Assembly (NCBI RefSeq): GCF_000372525.1
Contig: NZ_AQUR01000094.1
Coordinates: 62,001-126,000, forward strand
DNA length: 64,000 nt
Reading direction: 5' to 3'
Origin: Cupriavidus neocaledonicus
GTDB lineage: Bacteria > Pseudomonadota > Gammaproteobacteria > Burkholderiales > Burkholderiaceae
The position numbers and the translations under genes are program-made. Under the pieces are notes generated by a model. The model worked only from the letters and a program-made list of their open reading frames with translations, did not search any database and had not been told where the DNA came from. Positions 9,180 through 18,046 of this stretch are shown piece by piece. Numbering within the stretch: the stretch's first letter is position 1; every line of letters starts with the position of its first letter.

Positions 9180-10586
9180 ATGCCAGACCCGTCCACCGCC
9201 GCCACCCGCATCGAAAAAGACAGCCTGGGCGACGTGCCCGTGCCCGCCGACCATCTGTGGGGGGCGCAGACCGAACGCTCGCGCCAGAATTTCCGCATCG
9301 GCACCGAGAAGATGCCGCCCGCGCTGATCGAAGCCTTTGCCGTCCTGAAGCTGTGCGCGGCGCGCGCCAACGGCGAACTGGGCGTGCTGCGGCCCGAACT
9401 CGCGCACGCCATCGAGCAGGCCGCCGCCGAGGTGATCGAGGGCCGCTGGCCCGAGGAATTCCCGCTGTCGGTATGGCAGACCGGCTCCGGCACGCAGACC
9501 AACATGAACCTGAACGAGGTCATTGCCAACCGCGCCATCCAGCTGCTGGGCGGCGAGGTCGGCAGCAAGACCCCGGTGCATCCCAACGACCACGTCAACG
9601 CCAGCCAGTCGTCCAACGACAGCTTCCCCACCGCGATGCACATCGCCGCCACGCGCGCGATCCAGCAGCAACTGCTGCCCGCGCTGGAACAGCTGCAGCA
9701 GACCTTCGCGCGCAAGGTCGAGGCCTTTGCCGATATCGTCAAGGTGGGCCGCACGCACCTGCAGGATGCGGTGCCGCTGACGCTGGGGCAGGAGTTCTCC
9801 GGCTACATGGCGCAGGTAGCCGATGCGCAGTCGCGCCTGCAGCAGGCCATGCTGCGCGCGATGCCGGTGGCGCAGGGCGGCACCGCGGTCGGCACCGGAC
9901 TGAACGCGCCGCACGGCTTTGCCGCCGCCTTTGCGCGCGCGCTGGCCGATTACACCGGCCTGCCGTTCGAGCCCGCGCCCAACCGCTATGCGCTGCAGGC
10001 CGCGCACGACGCGCTGGCCGACCTGTCGGGCGCGCTCAATACCACCGCCTCGTCTTTTTTGAAGATCGCGCGCGACTTCATGCTGCTGGGCTCGGGCCCG
10101 CGCGCCGGCTTTGCCGAGCTGGTGCTGCCGGCCAACGAGCCGGGCTCGTCGATCATGCCGGGCAAGGTCAACCCGACCCAGGCCGAGGCGCTGGCGATGG
10201 TGTGCTGCCGCGTGATCGGCAACCACACCACGGTAACGCTGGCGAACGGGCTCGGCACGCTCGAGCTGAACGCCTACAAGCCGGTGATCATCTACAGCCT
10301 GCTGCAATCGGTGAGCCTGCTGGCAGGGGCGGCCTCCAGCTTCGCCGAGCATATGGTCGAAGGGGTCGAGGCCGACCGCGAACGCATCGCCGAACTGCTG
10401 GAGCGCTCATTGATGCCGGTGACCGCGCTCAATCCGCATATCGGCTACGACCGCGCGGCGGAAATCGCCAAGCTCGCGGTCAAGCGCAACCTGTCGCTGC
10501 GCGAGGCCGCGATCGCGTCGGGGCATGTCACCGAGGCGCAGTTTGCCGAGTGGATCGACCTGAAGGGGATGACGCGCGAGGTGTAG
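9180..10586 (+). CDS. fumC: Class II fumarate hydratase
   Basis: 468 residues, matching the usual ~465 of the iron-independent homotetrameric fumarase, which interconverts fumarate and L-malate in the TCA cycle. Visible signatures are SGTQTNMNLNEV, HPNDHVNASQSSND, TVGRTH-type (VGRTHLQDAVPLTLGQE) and the superfamily signature GSSIMPGKVNPTQ near residue 325. An N-terminal IEKDSLGDVPVPADHLWGAQT is typical of FumC and excludes argininosuccinate lyase and aspartase. An AAGGAG ribosome-binding site 8 bases before the ATG sets the start. It ends convergently with the ferredoxin reductase gene. Confidence 0.96.
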   Translation: MPDPSTAATRIEKDSLGDVPVPADHLWGAQTERSRQNFRIGTEKMPPALIEAFAVLKLCAARANGELGVLRPELAHAIEQAAAEVIEGRWPEEFPLSVWQTGSGTQTNMNLNEVIANRAIQLLGGEVGSKTPVHPNDHVNASQSSNDSFPTAMHIAATRAIQQQLLPALEQLQQTFARKVEAFADIVKVGRTHLQDAVPLTLGQEFSGYMAQVADAQSRLQQAMLRAMPVAQGGTAVGTGLNAPHGFAAAFARALADYTGLPFEPAPNRYALQAAHDALADLSGALNTTASSFLKIARDFMLLGSGPRAGFAELVLPANEPGSSIMPGKVNPTQAEALAMVCCRVIGNHTTVTLANGLGTLELNAYKPVIIYSLLQSVSLLAGAASSFAEHMVEGVEADRERIAELLERSLMPVTALNPHIGYDRAAEIAKLAVKRNLSLREAAIASGHVTEAQFAEWIDLKGMTREV

Positions 10587-10605
10587 CGCGCGGGTATCGA
10601 AGGAG

Positions 10606-10633
10606 GCGCCCGGCGCGGAGCCGCGCCGGGGCG
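10606..10633. terminator. GC-rich hairpin between convergent fumC and fpr
   Basis: A GCGCCCGGCGCGG / CCGCGCCGGGGCG stem with a three-base loop lies in the 55-bp gap between two convergent genes. It lacks a T-run on either strand, so it may be a pause or protective hairpin rather than an intrinsic terminator. Confidence 0.4.
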
Positions 10634-10641
10634 GGCCGGCC

Positions 10642-11412
10642 TCAGCCGACGAAGGCCTTTTCCAGCACGAAATGGCCGGGGTGGCTCATATTGCCTTCGG
10701 CAAAGCCGCGCGCTTCGAGGATGGCGCGCACGTCCTTCAGCATATCCGGGCTGCCGCACAGCATGATGCGGTCGTTCTCGGTCGAGAACGGCGCCATGTC
10801 GAGGCGCTCGAACAGCTCGCCCGAGGCGATCAGGTCGGTGATGCGGCCGCGGTTGTCGAACTCTTCGCGCGTCACGGTCGGGAAGTACACCAGCTTCTCG
10901 CGCACCAGCTCGCCCAGGTGCTCGTGCTGCGGCAGGTGCTCCTGGATCAGTTCGCGGTAGGCCAGTTCTTCGACGAAGCGGCAGGTGTGGGTCAGCACAA
11001 CCCGGTCGTAGCGCTCGTAGACGTCCGGGTCGCGGATGATCGACAGGAACGGCGCCAGGCCAGTGCCGGTGGCCAGCAGCCACAGGGTCTTGCCGGGCAG
11101 CAGGTTGTCGACCAGCAGGGTGCCGGTCGGCTTCTTGCCGACGTAGATCTGGTCGCCTTCGCGCAGATGCTGCAGGCGCGAGGTCAGCGGGCCGTCGGGC
11201 ACCTTGATGCTGAAGAATTCCAGCGTTTCTTCGTAATTGGCGCTGGCGATGCTGTAGGCACGCAGCAGCGGGCGCCCATTGACTTCCAGGCCGACCATGG
11301 CGAACTGGCCGTTTTCGAAGCGGAAACCGGGGTCGCGCGTGCAGGTGAAGCTGAAAAGGGTGTCGGTCCAGTGATGGACGGAAAGGATCGATTGCTGGTT
11401 CAGATTGCTCAT
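10642..11412 (-). CDS. fpr: Ferredoxin/flavodoxin--NADP(+) reductase
   Basis: 256 residues, the size of bacterial FPR. The FAD-binding half carries RAYSIAS (the RxYS motif) near residue 50, and the NADP half carries GTGLAPFLS near 115 and CGSPDM near 225. The family moves electrons between NADPH and ferredoxin or flavodoxin for Fe-S repair, redox stress and biosynthetic reductions. The start MSNLNQQSI is the usual one; the frame extends 12 residues upstream without homology-like character. It is monocistronic, divergent from the SDR gene 260 bp away. Confidence 0.93.
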   Translation of the reverse strand: MSNLNQQSILSVHHWTDTLFSFTCTRDPGFRFENGQFAMVGLEVNGRPLLRAYSIASANYEETLEFFSIKVPDGPLTSRLQHLREGDQIYVGKKPTGTLLVDNLLPGKTLWLLATGTGLAPFLSIIRDPDVYERYDRVVLTHTCRFVEELAYRELIQEHLPQHEHLGELVREKLVYFPTVTREEFDNRGRITDLIASGELFERLDMAPFSTENDRIMLCGSPDMLKDVRAILEARGFAEGNMSHPGHFVLEKAFVG

Positions 11413-11672
11413 GGCAAGACGCGGAATGCAGCGCAACTGGCGCGCCAAAAAAACGGCTGGGAAGGATGCGATCTTAACGCAAGGCCCGGGCCGGCGCAGG
11501 CGGAGCCTGCAACGCCAGCAAGGGATTTGCCCGAATCCCGCGCGGTTGAGGCGGGTTAGTCACGTGCGCCATTGTTGATCGATTCTGTTTAATTCTTTTG
11601 GATTGGCGCTATTTATCCAGCGATCGCCAACATCCATCATGCAGCCATTCCCAACCAACCAAGGAATCTGCC

Positions 11673-12422
11673 ATGACCTACCTCCCCGCTACCTCCCGCC
11701 GTGCCGCACTCGTCACCGGCGCCTCCCGTGGCATTGGCCGCGCCATTGCCTTGCGGCTGGCCGCCGACGGCTTTGACGTGGCCATCGGCTATGCCGGCAA
11801 CGCCGCCCGCGCCGAAGAGACCGTGGCTGCGGCACGCGCGGCCGGCGCCCACGCCATCGCCGTCCAGGGCGACGTGGCGCAGGCGCCCGACGTGGCGCGC
11901 CTGTTCGATGCCGCGCAACAGGCCTTCGGCCGGCTCGACGTGGTGGTCAACAGCGCCGGCATCATGACGCTGAATCCGGTGGCGCCGGCCGGCGTCGAGG
12001 CCTTCGACCAGACCATCGCCACCAACCTGCGCGGCGCCTTCCTGGTGCTGGGCGAGGCCGCGGCGCGGCTGGGCCAGGGCGGGCGCATCATCGCGCTGTC
12101 CACCAGCGTGATTGCGCGCGCCTTCCCCGGCTACGGGCCGTACATCGCGGCCAAGGCCGGCGTCGAAGGGCTGGTGCGGGTGCTGGCCAACGAGCTGCGC
12201 GGCCGCGGCATCACCGTCAACGCGGTGGCGCCGGGTCCGGTCGCAACCGACCTGTTCTTCGACGGCAAGTCAGAGGAGCAGGTGGCGCAGCTGGCGAAAC
12301 TGGCGCCGCTGGAGCGGCTCGGCACGCCCGACGACATTGCCGGGGCGGTGGCCTTCCTGGCGGGGCCGGACGGCGCGTGGGTCAATGCGCAGGTGCTGCG
12401 CGCCAATGGCGGCTATGCCTGA
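11673..12422 (+). CDS. Short-chain dehydrogenase/reductase (classical SDR)
   Basis: 249 residues with the classical SDR layout: cofactor loop TGASRGIG at 15-22, an NSAG motif near 93, catalytic Ser in the ALSTSV strand, Y-x3-K in PYIAAKAG near 155, and the PGPVATD segment. Absence of an acidic residue at the end of beta-2 (AIGYAGN) suggests NADPH preference, as in 3-oxoacyl-ACP-reductase-like SDRs. An AAGGAA site precedes the start by 7 bases. The substrate is unknown; no pathway partners flank it, only a small secreted protein and a LysR gene downstream. Confidence 0.88.
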   Translation: MTYLPATSRRAALVTGASRGIGRAIALRLAADGFDVAIGYAGNAARAEETVAAARAAGAHAIAVQGDVAQAPDVARLFDAAQQAFGRLDVVVNSAGIMTLNPVAPAGVEAFDQTIATNLRGAFLVLGEAAARLGQGGRIIALSTSVIARAFPGYGPYIAAKAGVEGLVRVLANELRGRGITVNAVAPGPVATDLFFDGKSEEQVAQLAKLAPLERLGTPDDIAGAVAFLAGPDGAWVNAQVLRANGGYA

Positions 12423-12440
12423 AGCCCCGAGGTCCCGGCT

Positions 12441-12782
12441 TCAGCCGCCGGGCGTGAGCGCGCCGGACAGTTCGCAGCGCTGGCGCGCCAGCGCTTCGCG
12501 CGAATAGCCGTGGCGCACGCGCAGCTGGTGCTCGACGGCATCGGCCTGGTCCAGGCAGGCGAACACCAGGTCGTCCTTGACGCGTTGCGACACGCCCTTC
12601 AGGCGCGGCGCCTCGTAGGCAATCTGGCGCGCGCGGCAGCGCAGGAACAGCAGGGTTTCCTGGGAGGCGATGATCAGCTGGTCATGCTCGATCCGCTTGC
12701 AGTCGACCAGGTCCTGGGCGGAGGCGCTGGCGCCGGCAAAGAACAAAGGCAGGCACAGCCATCGGCGCAACGAGCGGTGCAT
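12441..12782 (-). CDS. Small secreted protein of unknown function
   Basis: 113 residues starting with a Sec signal peptide (positively charged MHRSLRR, a hydrophobic stretch, then ASA-QD cleavage near residue 25). The mature part is charged and helical and holds four Cys (VDCKR, LRCRA, FACLD, RQRCE), which could make two periplasmic disulfides. The start is the Met directly before the signal peptide; the frame remains open further upstream but as low-complexity sequence. It is convergent with the SDR gene and divergent from a LysR gene. No family was recognised. Confidence 0.6.
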   Translation of the reverse strand: MHRSLRRWLCLPLFFAGASASAQDLVDCKRIEHDQLIIASQETLLFLRCRARQIAYEAPRLKGVSQRVKDDLVFACLDQADAVEHQLRVRHGYSREALARQRCELSGALTPGG

Positions 12783-12973
12783 GGCAAACGGGGGCGCAGA
12801 AGGCCAGTTGAGGGTCCGGCTCGAATCATTGCCCAGACCCGCGCTCAGTGCAAGCCGCAGTGCGCGCAACATCGCATTGCGGCACGCGGCACTGGCGCCC
12901 CCCGCCGGGCACGCGGCGCCGGCATGGCAATATACGGGAGCTGTCACCGCCCCCGTCTTTCTCTGATCACCCC

Positions 12974-13897
12974 ATGGACCTGAACGCCCTGCGCCTGTTC
13001 GTCGACATCGTCGACGCCGGCAACCTGAGCGCGGCCGCGCGCAAGCTCAAGATGACGCGCGCCAATGTCAGCTACCGGCTCAAGGCGCTGGAAGAAGAGC
13101 TGGGGGTGCAGCTGCTGCGTCGGACCACGCGCCATGTCGAGCCGACGCCGGTGGGTGCCGGGCTGTACGAGCACGGCCGCAATATCCTGGGCGAGGTCGC
13201 CGCGGCCAATGCACTGATCAGCAACATGGGCAAGAGCCTGCAGGGCCATGTGCGGCTGTCGGTGCCCACCGGGCTGGGCCATTCGCTGCTGTCGCCGCTG
13301 CTGGTGCGGTTCAAGCAGCGCTACCCGGACATCACGCTCGACGTGGTGTTCGACAACCGCGTGCACAACCTGGTGTCCGAGGACGTGGAGGTGGCGCTGC
13401 GCATCATCTCGACGCCGCCGGATTCGGTGGTGGCCACCGAGATCGGCGCGGTCGACTGGATCGTCTGCGCCGCGCCCGCGTACCTTGCCGGGCACCCGGC
13501 GCCGCAGGCGCTGGGGGAGCTGCAGTCGCATGCCATCGTGTGCGCGTCGCCGGTGGGGCAGAAGCTCAAGGCAGCGGGCTCGCGCGCAGGCGGCGCCGAT
13601 GGCGAGGTGCGCGAACAGGTGGTGCTCGAGCCCACCCTCAGCTCGGAGAATTTCGCCTTCTTGAAAGAGGCGGTGCTGGCCGGCCTGGGCGTCGGCATCT
13701 TCCCGATCTATGCGATCGGCGCGGAACTCGACAGCGGCGCGCTGGTGCCGCTGCTGTCCGACTACCGCATCAGCGTGTTCGGCAGCAAGCTCTACATGCT
13801 GACCATGCCCAACCGCTACCAGACCCTGGCGACGCGCTACCTGCTGAACTTCCTGAAGACCGAACTGCAGGCGGTGTGGCCGCGGCTGCATCGCTAG
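12974..13897 (+). CDS. LysR-family transcriptional regulator
   Basis: 307 residues. The N-terminal HTH (MDLNALRLFVDIVDAGNLS, then KMTRANVSYRLKALEEELG) and the RTTRHVEPTPVG linker are typical of LysR regulators in the group that acts on oxidoreductase and efflux genes. The effector domain runs from about residue 90 to 300. The start ATG directly follows the short intergenic region shared with the divergent secreted-protein gene. Target genes cannot be named; the divergent small gene and the SDR upstream of it are the nearest candidates. Confidence 0.9.
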   Translation: MDLNALRLFVDIVDAGNLSAAARKLKMTRANVSYRLKALEEELGVQLLRRTTRHVEPTPVGAGLYEHGRNILGEVAAANALISNMGKSLQGHVRLSVPTGLGHSLLSPLLVRFKQRYPDITLDVVFDNRVHNLVSEDVEVALRIISTPPDSVVATEIGAVDWIVCAAPAYLAGHPAPQALGELQSHAIVCASPVGQKLKAAGSRAGGADGEVREQVVLEPTLSSENFAFLKEAVLAGLGVGIFPIYAIGAELDSGALVPLLSDYRISVFGSKLYMLTMPNRYQTLATRYLLNFLKTELQAVWPRLHR

Positions 13898-13980
13898 CCG
13901 CGGGCCATCGCCATGGCGCCGGCGCACTATAGTAGGAGCACAAGGATAACCGTCGGCGCATCCGGAACCTAGGAGCAACC

Positions 13981-14454
13981 ATGGCCCTGGCTAGTACGCT
14001 CGCAAACTGCCTGAGCAGCAAGAACACCCGCTACGACATCATCCGTCACCCCTATACCCTGAGCAGCATGGCCACGGCAGAGGCCGCGCACGTGCCCGGG
14101 GACCGGCTGGCCAAGACGCTGTTGCTGGAGGATGAACGCGGCTATGTCGCCGCTGTGATCCCTTCGAGCCATCACCTGCAGATGGCCGCCATCTGCGAAC
14201 AGACCGGGCGCAACCTGGTGCTGGCGCACGAGGACGAGATCCGCGAGATTTTCAAGGATTGCGACCTCGGCGCGATTCCGCCGGTGGCGATGGCATACGG
14301 CATGACGACTTATGTGGACGACAGCCTGATGCAGCAGCCCGAAGTGTATTTCGAGGGCGGCGACCACCAGGACCTGGTGCACATGAGCGGCGACCAGTTC
14401 AAGCAACTGATGTCGGATGCCGGGCACGGGCAGTTCTCGCGCCGCATGATGTAA
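13981..14454 (+). CDS. YbaK/aminoacyl-tRNA deacylase-domain protein
   Basis: 157 residues comprising a single YbaK/ProX-like editing domain. Such free-standing domains hydrolyse mischarged tRNAs such as Ala- or Cys-tRNA(Pro). Recognisable pieces are the N-terminal LSSKNTRYDIIRHPYT, the conserved lysine in GDRLAKTLLLED, VIPSSHHLQM, and the GAIPPVAMAYG stretch that corresponds to the G-x-x-P-P/F motif of the family. An AGGAGC site precedes the start. A strong hairpin terminator follows the stop. The exact tRNA substrate is unknown. Confidence 0.85.
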   Translation: MALASTLANCLSSKNTRYDIIRHPYTLSSMATAEAAHVPGDRLAKTLLLEDERGYVAAVIPSSHHLQMAAICEQTGRNLVLAHEDEIREIFKDCDLGAIPPVAMAYGMTTYVDDSLMQQPEVYFEGGDHQDLVHMSGDQFKQLMSDAGHGQFSRRMM

Positions 14455-14467
14455 GCGGTGCGACGGC

Positions 14468-14509
14468 AACGGCCACCACGCGGGTTGCGGCCCGCGTGGT
14501 GGCCGTTTT
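14468..14509. terminator. Bidirectional intrinsic terminator
   Basis: A 17-bp nearly perfect stem (AACGGCCACCACGCGGG with its complement) closes a 6-base loop, followed by TTTT on the plus strand. It sits between the convergent YbaK and eutC genes. Confidence 0.85.
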
Positions 14510-14515
14510 GCTTGT

Positions 14516-15334
14516 TCAGCGCATCGGTGGCGTCGCTTCGGCGCTGCCCGCGGACAAGGCCGGCGCGCTGTCGTCCTTCAGGTCCACGCCGGAGCGGCCG
14601 AGCGCCGCCGCGCCGCAAAGCAGGAACACCAGCCGCTCGGCGGCCTGCACATAGGACAGCCCCTCCGGGCGCACGTTGGAGATGCAGTTGCGCTCGGCAT
14701 CGGTACGGCCGACGCGCGGCGCATGGGTCAGGTAGATGCCAAGGCTGTCGGGCGAACTCAGCCCGGGCCGCTCGCCGATCAGCATCACCACCTGGCGCGC
14801 GCCAAGGCGTTCGCCGATCTCGTCGCCCAGCGCCACGCGCGACTGCTCGGCCACCACAACCGGACCGATCTGCCAGCCGTGCGGCAGGCGCTGGCGCGCC
14901 GCCTGGAGCAGCGGCAGCGCATGGCGCTGCGTCGCCAGCGCGGACAGGCCATCGGCAATCACGAACACCACGTCCGGCGCCTGCGGCGGCCGCGCCGCGT
15001 CCAGCCGCGCGCGGCTGGCGTCGTCCAGGCGACGGCCCAGGTCCGGGCGGCGCAGGTAGTGCTCGCGGTCCGGCGCCGCGCTGTGCACGGCCAGGTGCGG
15101 CAACCCTGCCGCATCCAGCGCCGTGGCGACGGCATCCACCTGCAGCGCCAGGTGCACCGCATCGCGCGCCTGCGCATGGGCCAGGCCGAAGGCCAGCACG
15201 GCGTCGGTGGGCTGGCTGTGGCCGGTGCGGCCCAGCGCGATGCGCGCGCGCGTGAAGCGGCGCAGCCGTTGCCACGGGTCGGCTTCGGCGGCGGCAGGGT
15301 CCGGCATGGCGGGAGCCCGGCGCTTGGCGGTCAT
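14516..15334 (-). CDS. eutC: Ethanolamine ammonia-lyase small (light) subunit
   Basis: 272 residues, the expected size. With EutB it forms the adenosylcobalamin-dependent lyase that splits ethanolamine into acetaldehyde and ammonia. Recognisable stretches are RARIALGRTGHSQPT near the N-terminus, VFVIADGLSALA, GEIGERLGARQVVMLIGERPGLSSPDSLGIYLT-type core (the VMLIGERPGLS motif) and the ERNCISNVRPEGL segment near the C-terminus. The start lies 9 bases after the eutB stop, with the TAAGGAG of the eutB end acting as ribosome-binding site, so the two are coupled. Confidence 0.95.
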   Translation of the reverse strand: MTAKRRAPAMPDPAAAEADPWQRLRRFTRARIALGRTGHSQPTDAVLAFGLAHAQARDAVHLALQVDAVATALDAAGLPHLAVHSAAPDREHYLRRPDLGRRLDDASRARLDAARPPQAPDVVFVIADGLSALATQRHALPLLQAARQRLPHGWQIGPVVVAEQSRVALGDEIGERLGARQVVMLIGERPGLSSPDSLGIYLTHAPRVGRTDAERNCISNVRPEGLSYVQAAERLVFLLCGAAALGRSGVDLKDDSAPALSAGSAEATPPMR

Positions 15335-15343
15335 GGCGGCTCC

Positions 15344-16726
15344 TTACAAGCTGTGGGCCATCTGCAGCAGCGGCTGGCGCGCGGCGGGCTCCAGCAGCCG
15401 GCCGGCGCCGTCGGCAATGCCCATGCGCTGCAGCCAGGCCTCGAATTCCGGCGCCGGGCGCAGCCCCAGCACTTCGCGCAGGTACAGCGCATCGTGGAAC
15501 GAGGTGCTCTGGTAGTTCAGCATGATGTCGTCGGCGCCCGGCACGCCCATGATGAAGTTGATGCCGGCCACGCCGAACAGCGTCAGCAGCGTGTCCATGT
15601 CGTCCTGGTCGGCCTCGGCATGGTTGGTGTAGCAGACGTCGCAGCCCATCGGCACGCCCATCAGCTTGCCGCAGAAGTGGTCTTCCAGCCCGGCGCGGAT
15701 GATCTGCTTGCCGTCGTACAGGTACTCCGGCCCGATAAAACCCACCACGGTATTGACCAGCAGCGGCGAGAACGCTCTTGCCACCGCATAGGCGCGCGCC
15801 TCCATGGTCTGCTGGTCGACGCCGTGGTGCGCGTCGGCCGACAGCGCGCTGCCCTGTCCGGTCTCGAAATACATCAGGTTGTCGCCCACGGTGCCGCGCG
15901 CCAGCGCCTGCGCGGCGTCGTGCGCCTCGGCCAGCAGCGACAGGCTGATGCCGAAGGCGGCATTGGCGCGCTCGCTGCCGGCGACGGACTGGAACACCAG
16001 GTCCACCGGCGCGCCCTGGCCGATCGCGCGCAGCGTGTTGGTGACATGGGTCAGCACGCATGACTGCGTGGGGATGTCGAAGCGGCTGCGCAGCTCGTCG
16101 ATCATGCGCAGCAGCGAGACGATCGCGCCGAGGTTGTCCGAGGCCGGATTGACGCCGATGGTGGCATCGCCGCAGCCATAGAGCAGGCCGTCGATGATCG
16201 AGGCGGCGATGCCCTTGGGGTCGTCGGTCGGGTGGTTGGGCTGCAGCCGCACCGCGAGCCGGCCCGGCAGGCCCACCGTGCTGCGAAAGCGCGTGACCAC
16301 CTGGCACTTGCGCGCCACCGCGACCAGGTCCTGGTTGCGCATCAGCTTGCTGACCGCCGCCGCCATCTCCGGCGTGATGCCCGGGGCGACCCGCGCCAGC
16401 ATGGCGCTGTCGGTCTCATGCCGCAGCAGCCAGTTGCGCAGGTCGCCCACGGTCGTGGCATCGATCGCGGCAAAGGCGGCGGCGTCGTGGCGGTCCAGGA
16501 TCAGGCGCGTGACCTCGTCGTCCTCATAGGGCACCAGCGCCTCGTCGAGGAAGCGCGTCAGCGGCACCTCGGCCAGCGCCAGCCGTGCCGCCATCCGCTC
16601 CTGTTCGCTTTGCGCGGCAAGGCCCGCGAGCGCATCACCGGAGCGCGCCGGGCTGGCCCTGGCCAGCAGCGCGCGCAGGTCGGCGAAGACGTGGCGGTGG
16701 TTGCCGATGGTATGGGTGTAGGCCAT
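15344..16726 (-). CDS. eutB: Ethanolamine ammonia-lyase large (heavy) subunit
   Basis: 460 residues, the catalytic alpha subunit carrying the substrate site and part of the B12 cleft. It matches the family from the N-terminal IGNHRHVFADLRALLA through RFRSTVGLPGRLAVRLQPNHP, the GVNPASDN segment, VFQSVAGSE, GFIGPEYLYDGKQI and NYQSTSFHDALYLRE. No microcompartment, reactivase (eutA) or aldehyde dehydrogenase genes lie beside it, as in many beta-proteobacteria that carry only eutBC. The start MAYTHTIGNH replaces an upstream TTG-type extension. It is divergent from the AI-2E permease gene. Confidence 0.96.
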   Translation of the reverse strand: MAYTHTIGNHRHVFADLRALLARASPARSGDALAGLAAQSEQERMAARLALAEVPLTRFLDEALVPYEDDEVTRLILDRHDAAAFAAIDATTVGDLRNWLLRHETDSAMLARVAPGITPEMAAAVSKLMRNQDLVAVARKCQVVTRFRSTVGLPGRLAVRLQPNHPTDDPKGIAASIIDGLLYGCGDATIGVNPASDNLGAIVSLLRMIDELRSRFDIPTQSCVLTHVTNTLRAIGQGAPVDLVFQSVAGSERANAAFGISLSLLAEAHDAAQALARGTVGDNLMYFETGQGSALSADAHHGVDQQTMEARAYAVARAFSPLLVNTVVGFIGPEYLYDGKQIIRAGLEDHFCGKLMGVPMGCDVCYTNHAEADQDDMDTLLTLFGVAGINFIMGVPGADDIMLNYQSTSFHDALYLREVLGLRPAPEFEAWLQRMGIADGAGRLLEPAARQPLLQMAHSL

Positions 16727-16948
16727 GCGTTGCGTTCCCGGACTTGGCGACAAACACGGACCGCGCGGCAAGCCACGGGCCGCGCACGATTCCCCCTAAT
16801 ATAGACACCCTTGGCGTGTGCCGATATGCCAACATCGGCTCCTGCTCGCGGCGGCCAGGCGACCGAAGCCGCGACTGACGCAGCCATTACATCTGGATCG
16901 GCGAGAATCCAGGAATTCTTTTCAGCAAATTGCATGCCGGAGACACCG

Positions 16949-17986
16949 ATGAAAGACCCCGAACCGACCGTCACCCCGCGCCTGCCGCCGGCCGCGTGGT
17001 ACAGCGTCGGCACCATCGCCTACCTGCTGACCGCGCTGGCGCTCTGGACCGTGCTGCACGCCAACCTGGTCGCGGCGCTGCTGTCCGGGCTGCTGCTGTA
17101 TTCGCTGGTGGACGTGCTGGCGCCGCGCCTGAAGCGCCTGCACCAGCGCCACGACGCGCTCGCCGTGGCGATCCTGTCGGCGCTGATCCTGCTGGGGCTG
17201 ACGCTGGCGGGCTGGCTGCTGGTGCGCTTTGTCAGCGGCGAGGGCAATACCCTGGACGGGCTGCTCAACCATGTCGCCGACATCATCGACCGCTCGCGCG
17301 GGCAGCTGCCGCCGTGGCTCAGCGACGCGCTGCCCAACGGCGTCGATGAACTCGCCGACACGCTCATCGACACGCTGCGCGAGCATGCCGCGATGGCGCA
17401 GAAACTCGGCGCCGAAGTGCTGCGCACGCTGGTACATATCCTGATCGGGCTGGTGATCGGCGCGATGGTGGCGCTGTACCGCGCGGTGGCGCGCCCCAAC
17501 CGGCGCCCGCTGGCGGCCGGGCTGGTGGCGCGGGCGCGCACGCTGCAACAGGCGTTTTCGCAGTTCATCTTCGCGCAGATCCAGATCTCGGCGATCAACA
17601 CCGTCCTGACCGCCCTCTACCTGCTGCTGGTGCTGCCGCTGTTCGGCGTGCACCTGCCGCTGAGCAAGACCCTGGTGGTGATCACCTTCGTCGCGGGGCT
17701 GCTGCCGGTGCTGGGCAACCTGATCTCGAACACGGCGATCGTGGTGGCCTCGCTGTCGGTGTCGCTGCCGATCGCGGTGGCATCGCTGGTGTTCCTGGTG
17801 GTGATCCACAAGCTCGAGTACTTCCTGAACGCGCGCATCATCGGCGCGCGCATCCAGGCCGCGGCGTGGGAACTGCTGATGGTGATGTTGCTGATGGAAA
17901 CGCTGTACGGCATCCCGGGCGTGATCGCCGGGCCGATCTTCTACGCCTACCTGAAGCGCGAGCTCGCCGGCGCCGGGCTGGTCTGA
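16949..17986 (+). CDS. AI-2E family transporter (PerM/TqsA-like permease)
   Basis: 345 residues with about eight hydrophobic helices arranged as in the AI-2E-family exporters: two near the N-terminus (IAYLLTALALWTVLH, AILSALILLGLTLAGWLLV), an amphipathic central region, then a C-terminal cluster that includes AQIQISAINTVLTALYLLLVLPLFG and the family-typical YGIPGVIAGPIFYAYLKRE ending. Despite the name, most members have no proven autoinducer role. The start MKDPEP is preceded by GGAG at 6-7 bases; another ATG 15 bases upstream is possible. Its divergent neighbour is eutB, with no obvious functional link. Confidence 0.88.
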   Translation: MKDPEPTVTPRLPPAAWYSVGTIAYLLTALALWTVLHANLVAALLSGLLLYSLVDVLAPRLKRLHQRHDALAVAILSALILLGLTLAGWLLVRFVSGEGNTLDGLLNHVADIIDRSRGQLPPWLSDALPNGVDELADTLIDTLREHAAMAQKLGAEVLRTLVHILIGLVIGAMVALYRAVARPNRRPLAAGLVARARTLQQAFSQFIFAQIQISAINTVLTALYLLLVLPLFGVHLPLSKTLVVITFVAGLLPVLGNLISNTAIVVASLSVSLPIAVASLVFLVVIHKLEYFLNARIIGARIQAAAWELLMVMLLMETLYGIPGVIAGPIFYAYLKRELAGAGLV

Positions 17987-18046
17987 ATGCCGTGGCCGGC
18001 ACGCCCGGCTGGTGGTAGGACCAATGCCGGCCTCTGCCACCTGTAG

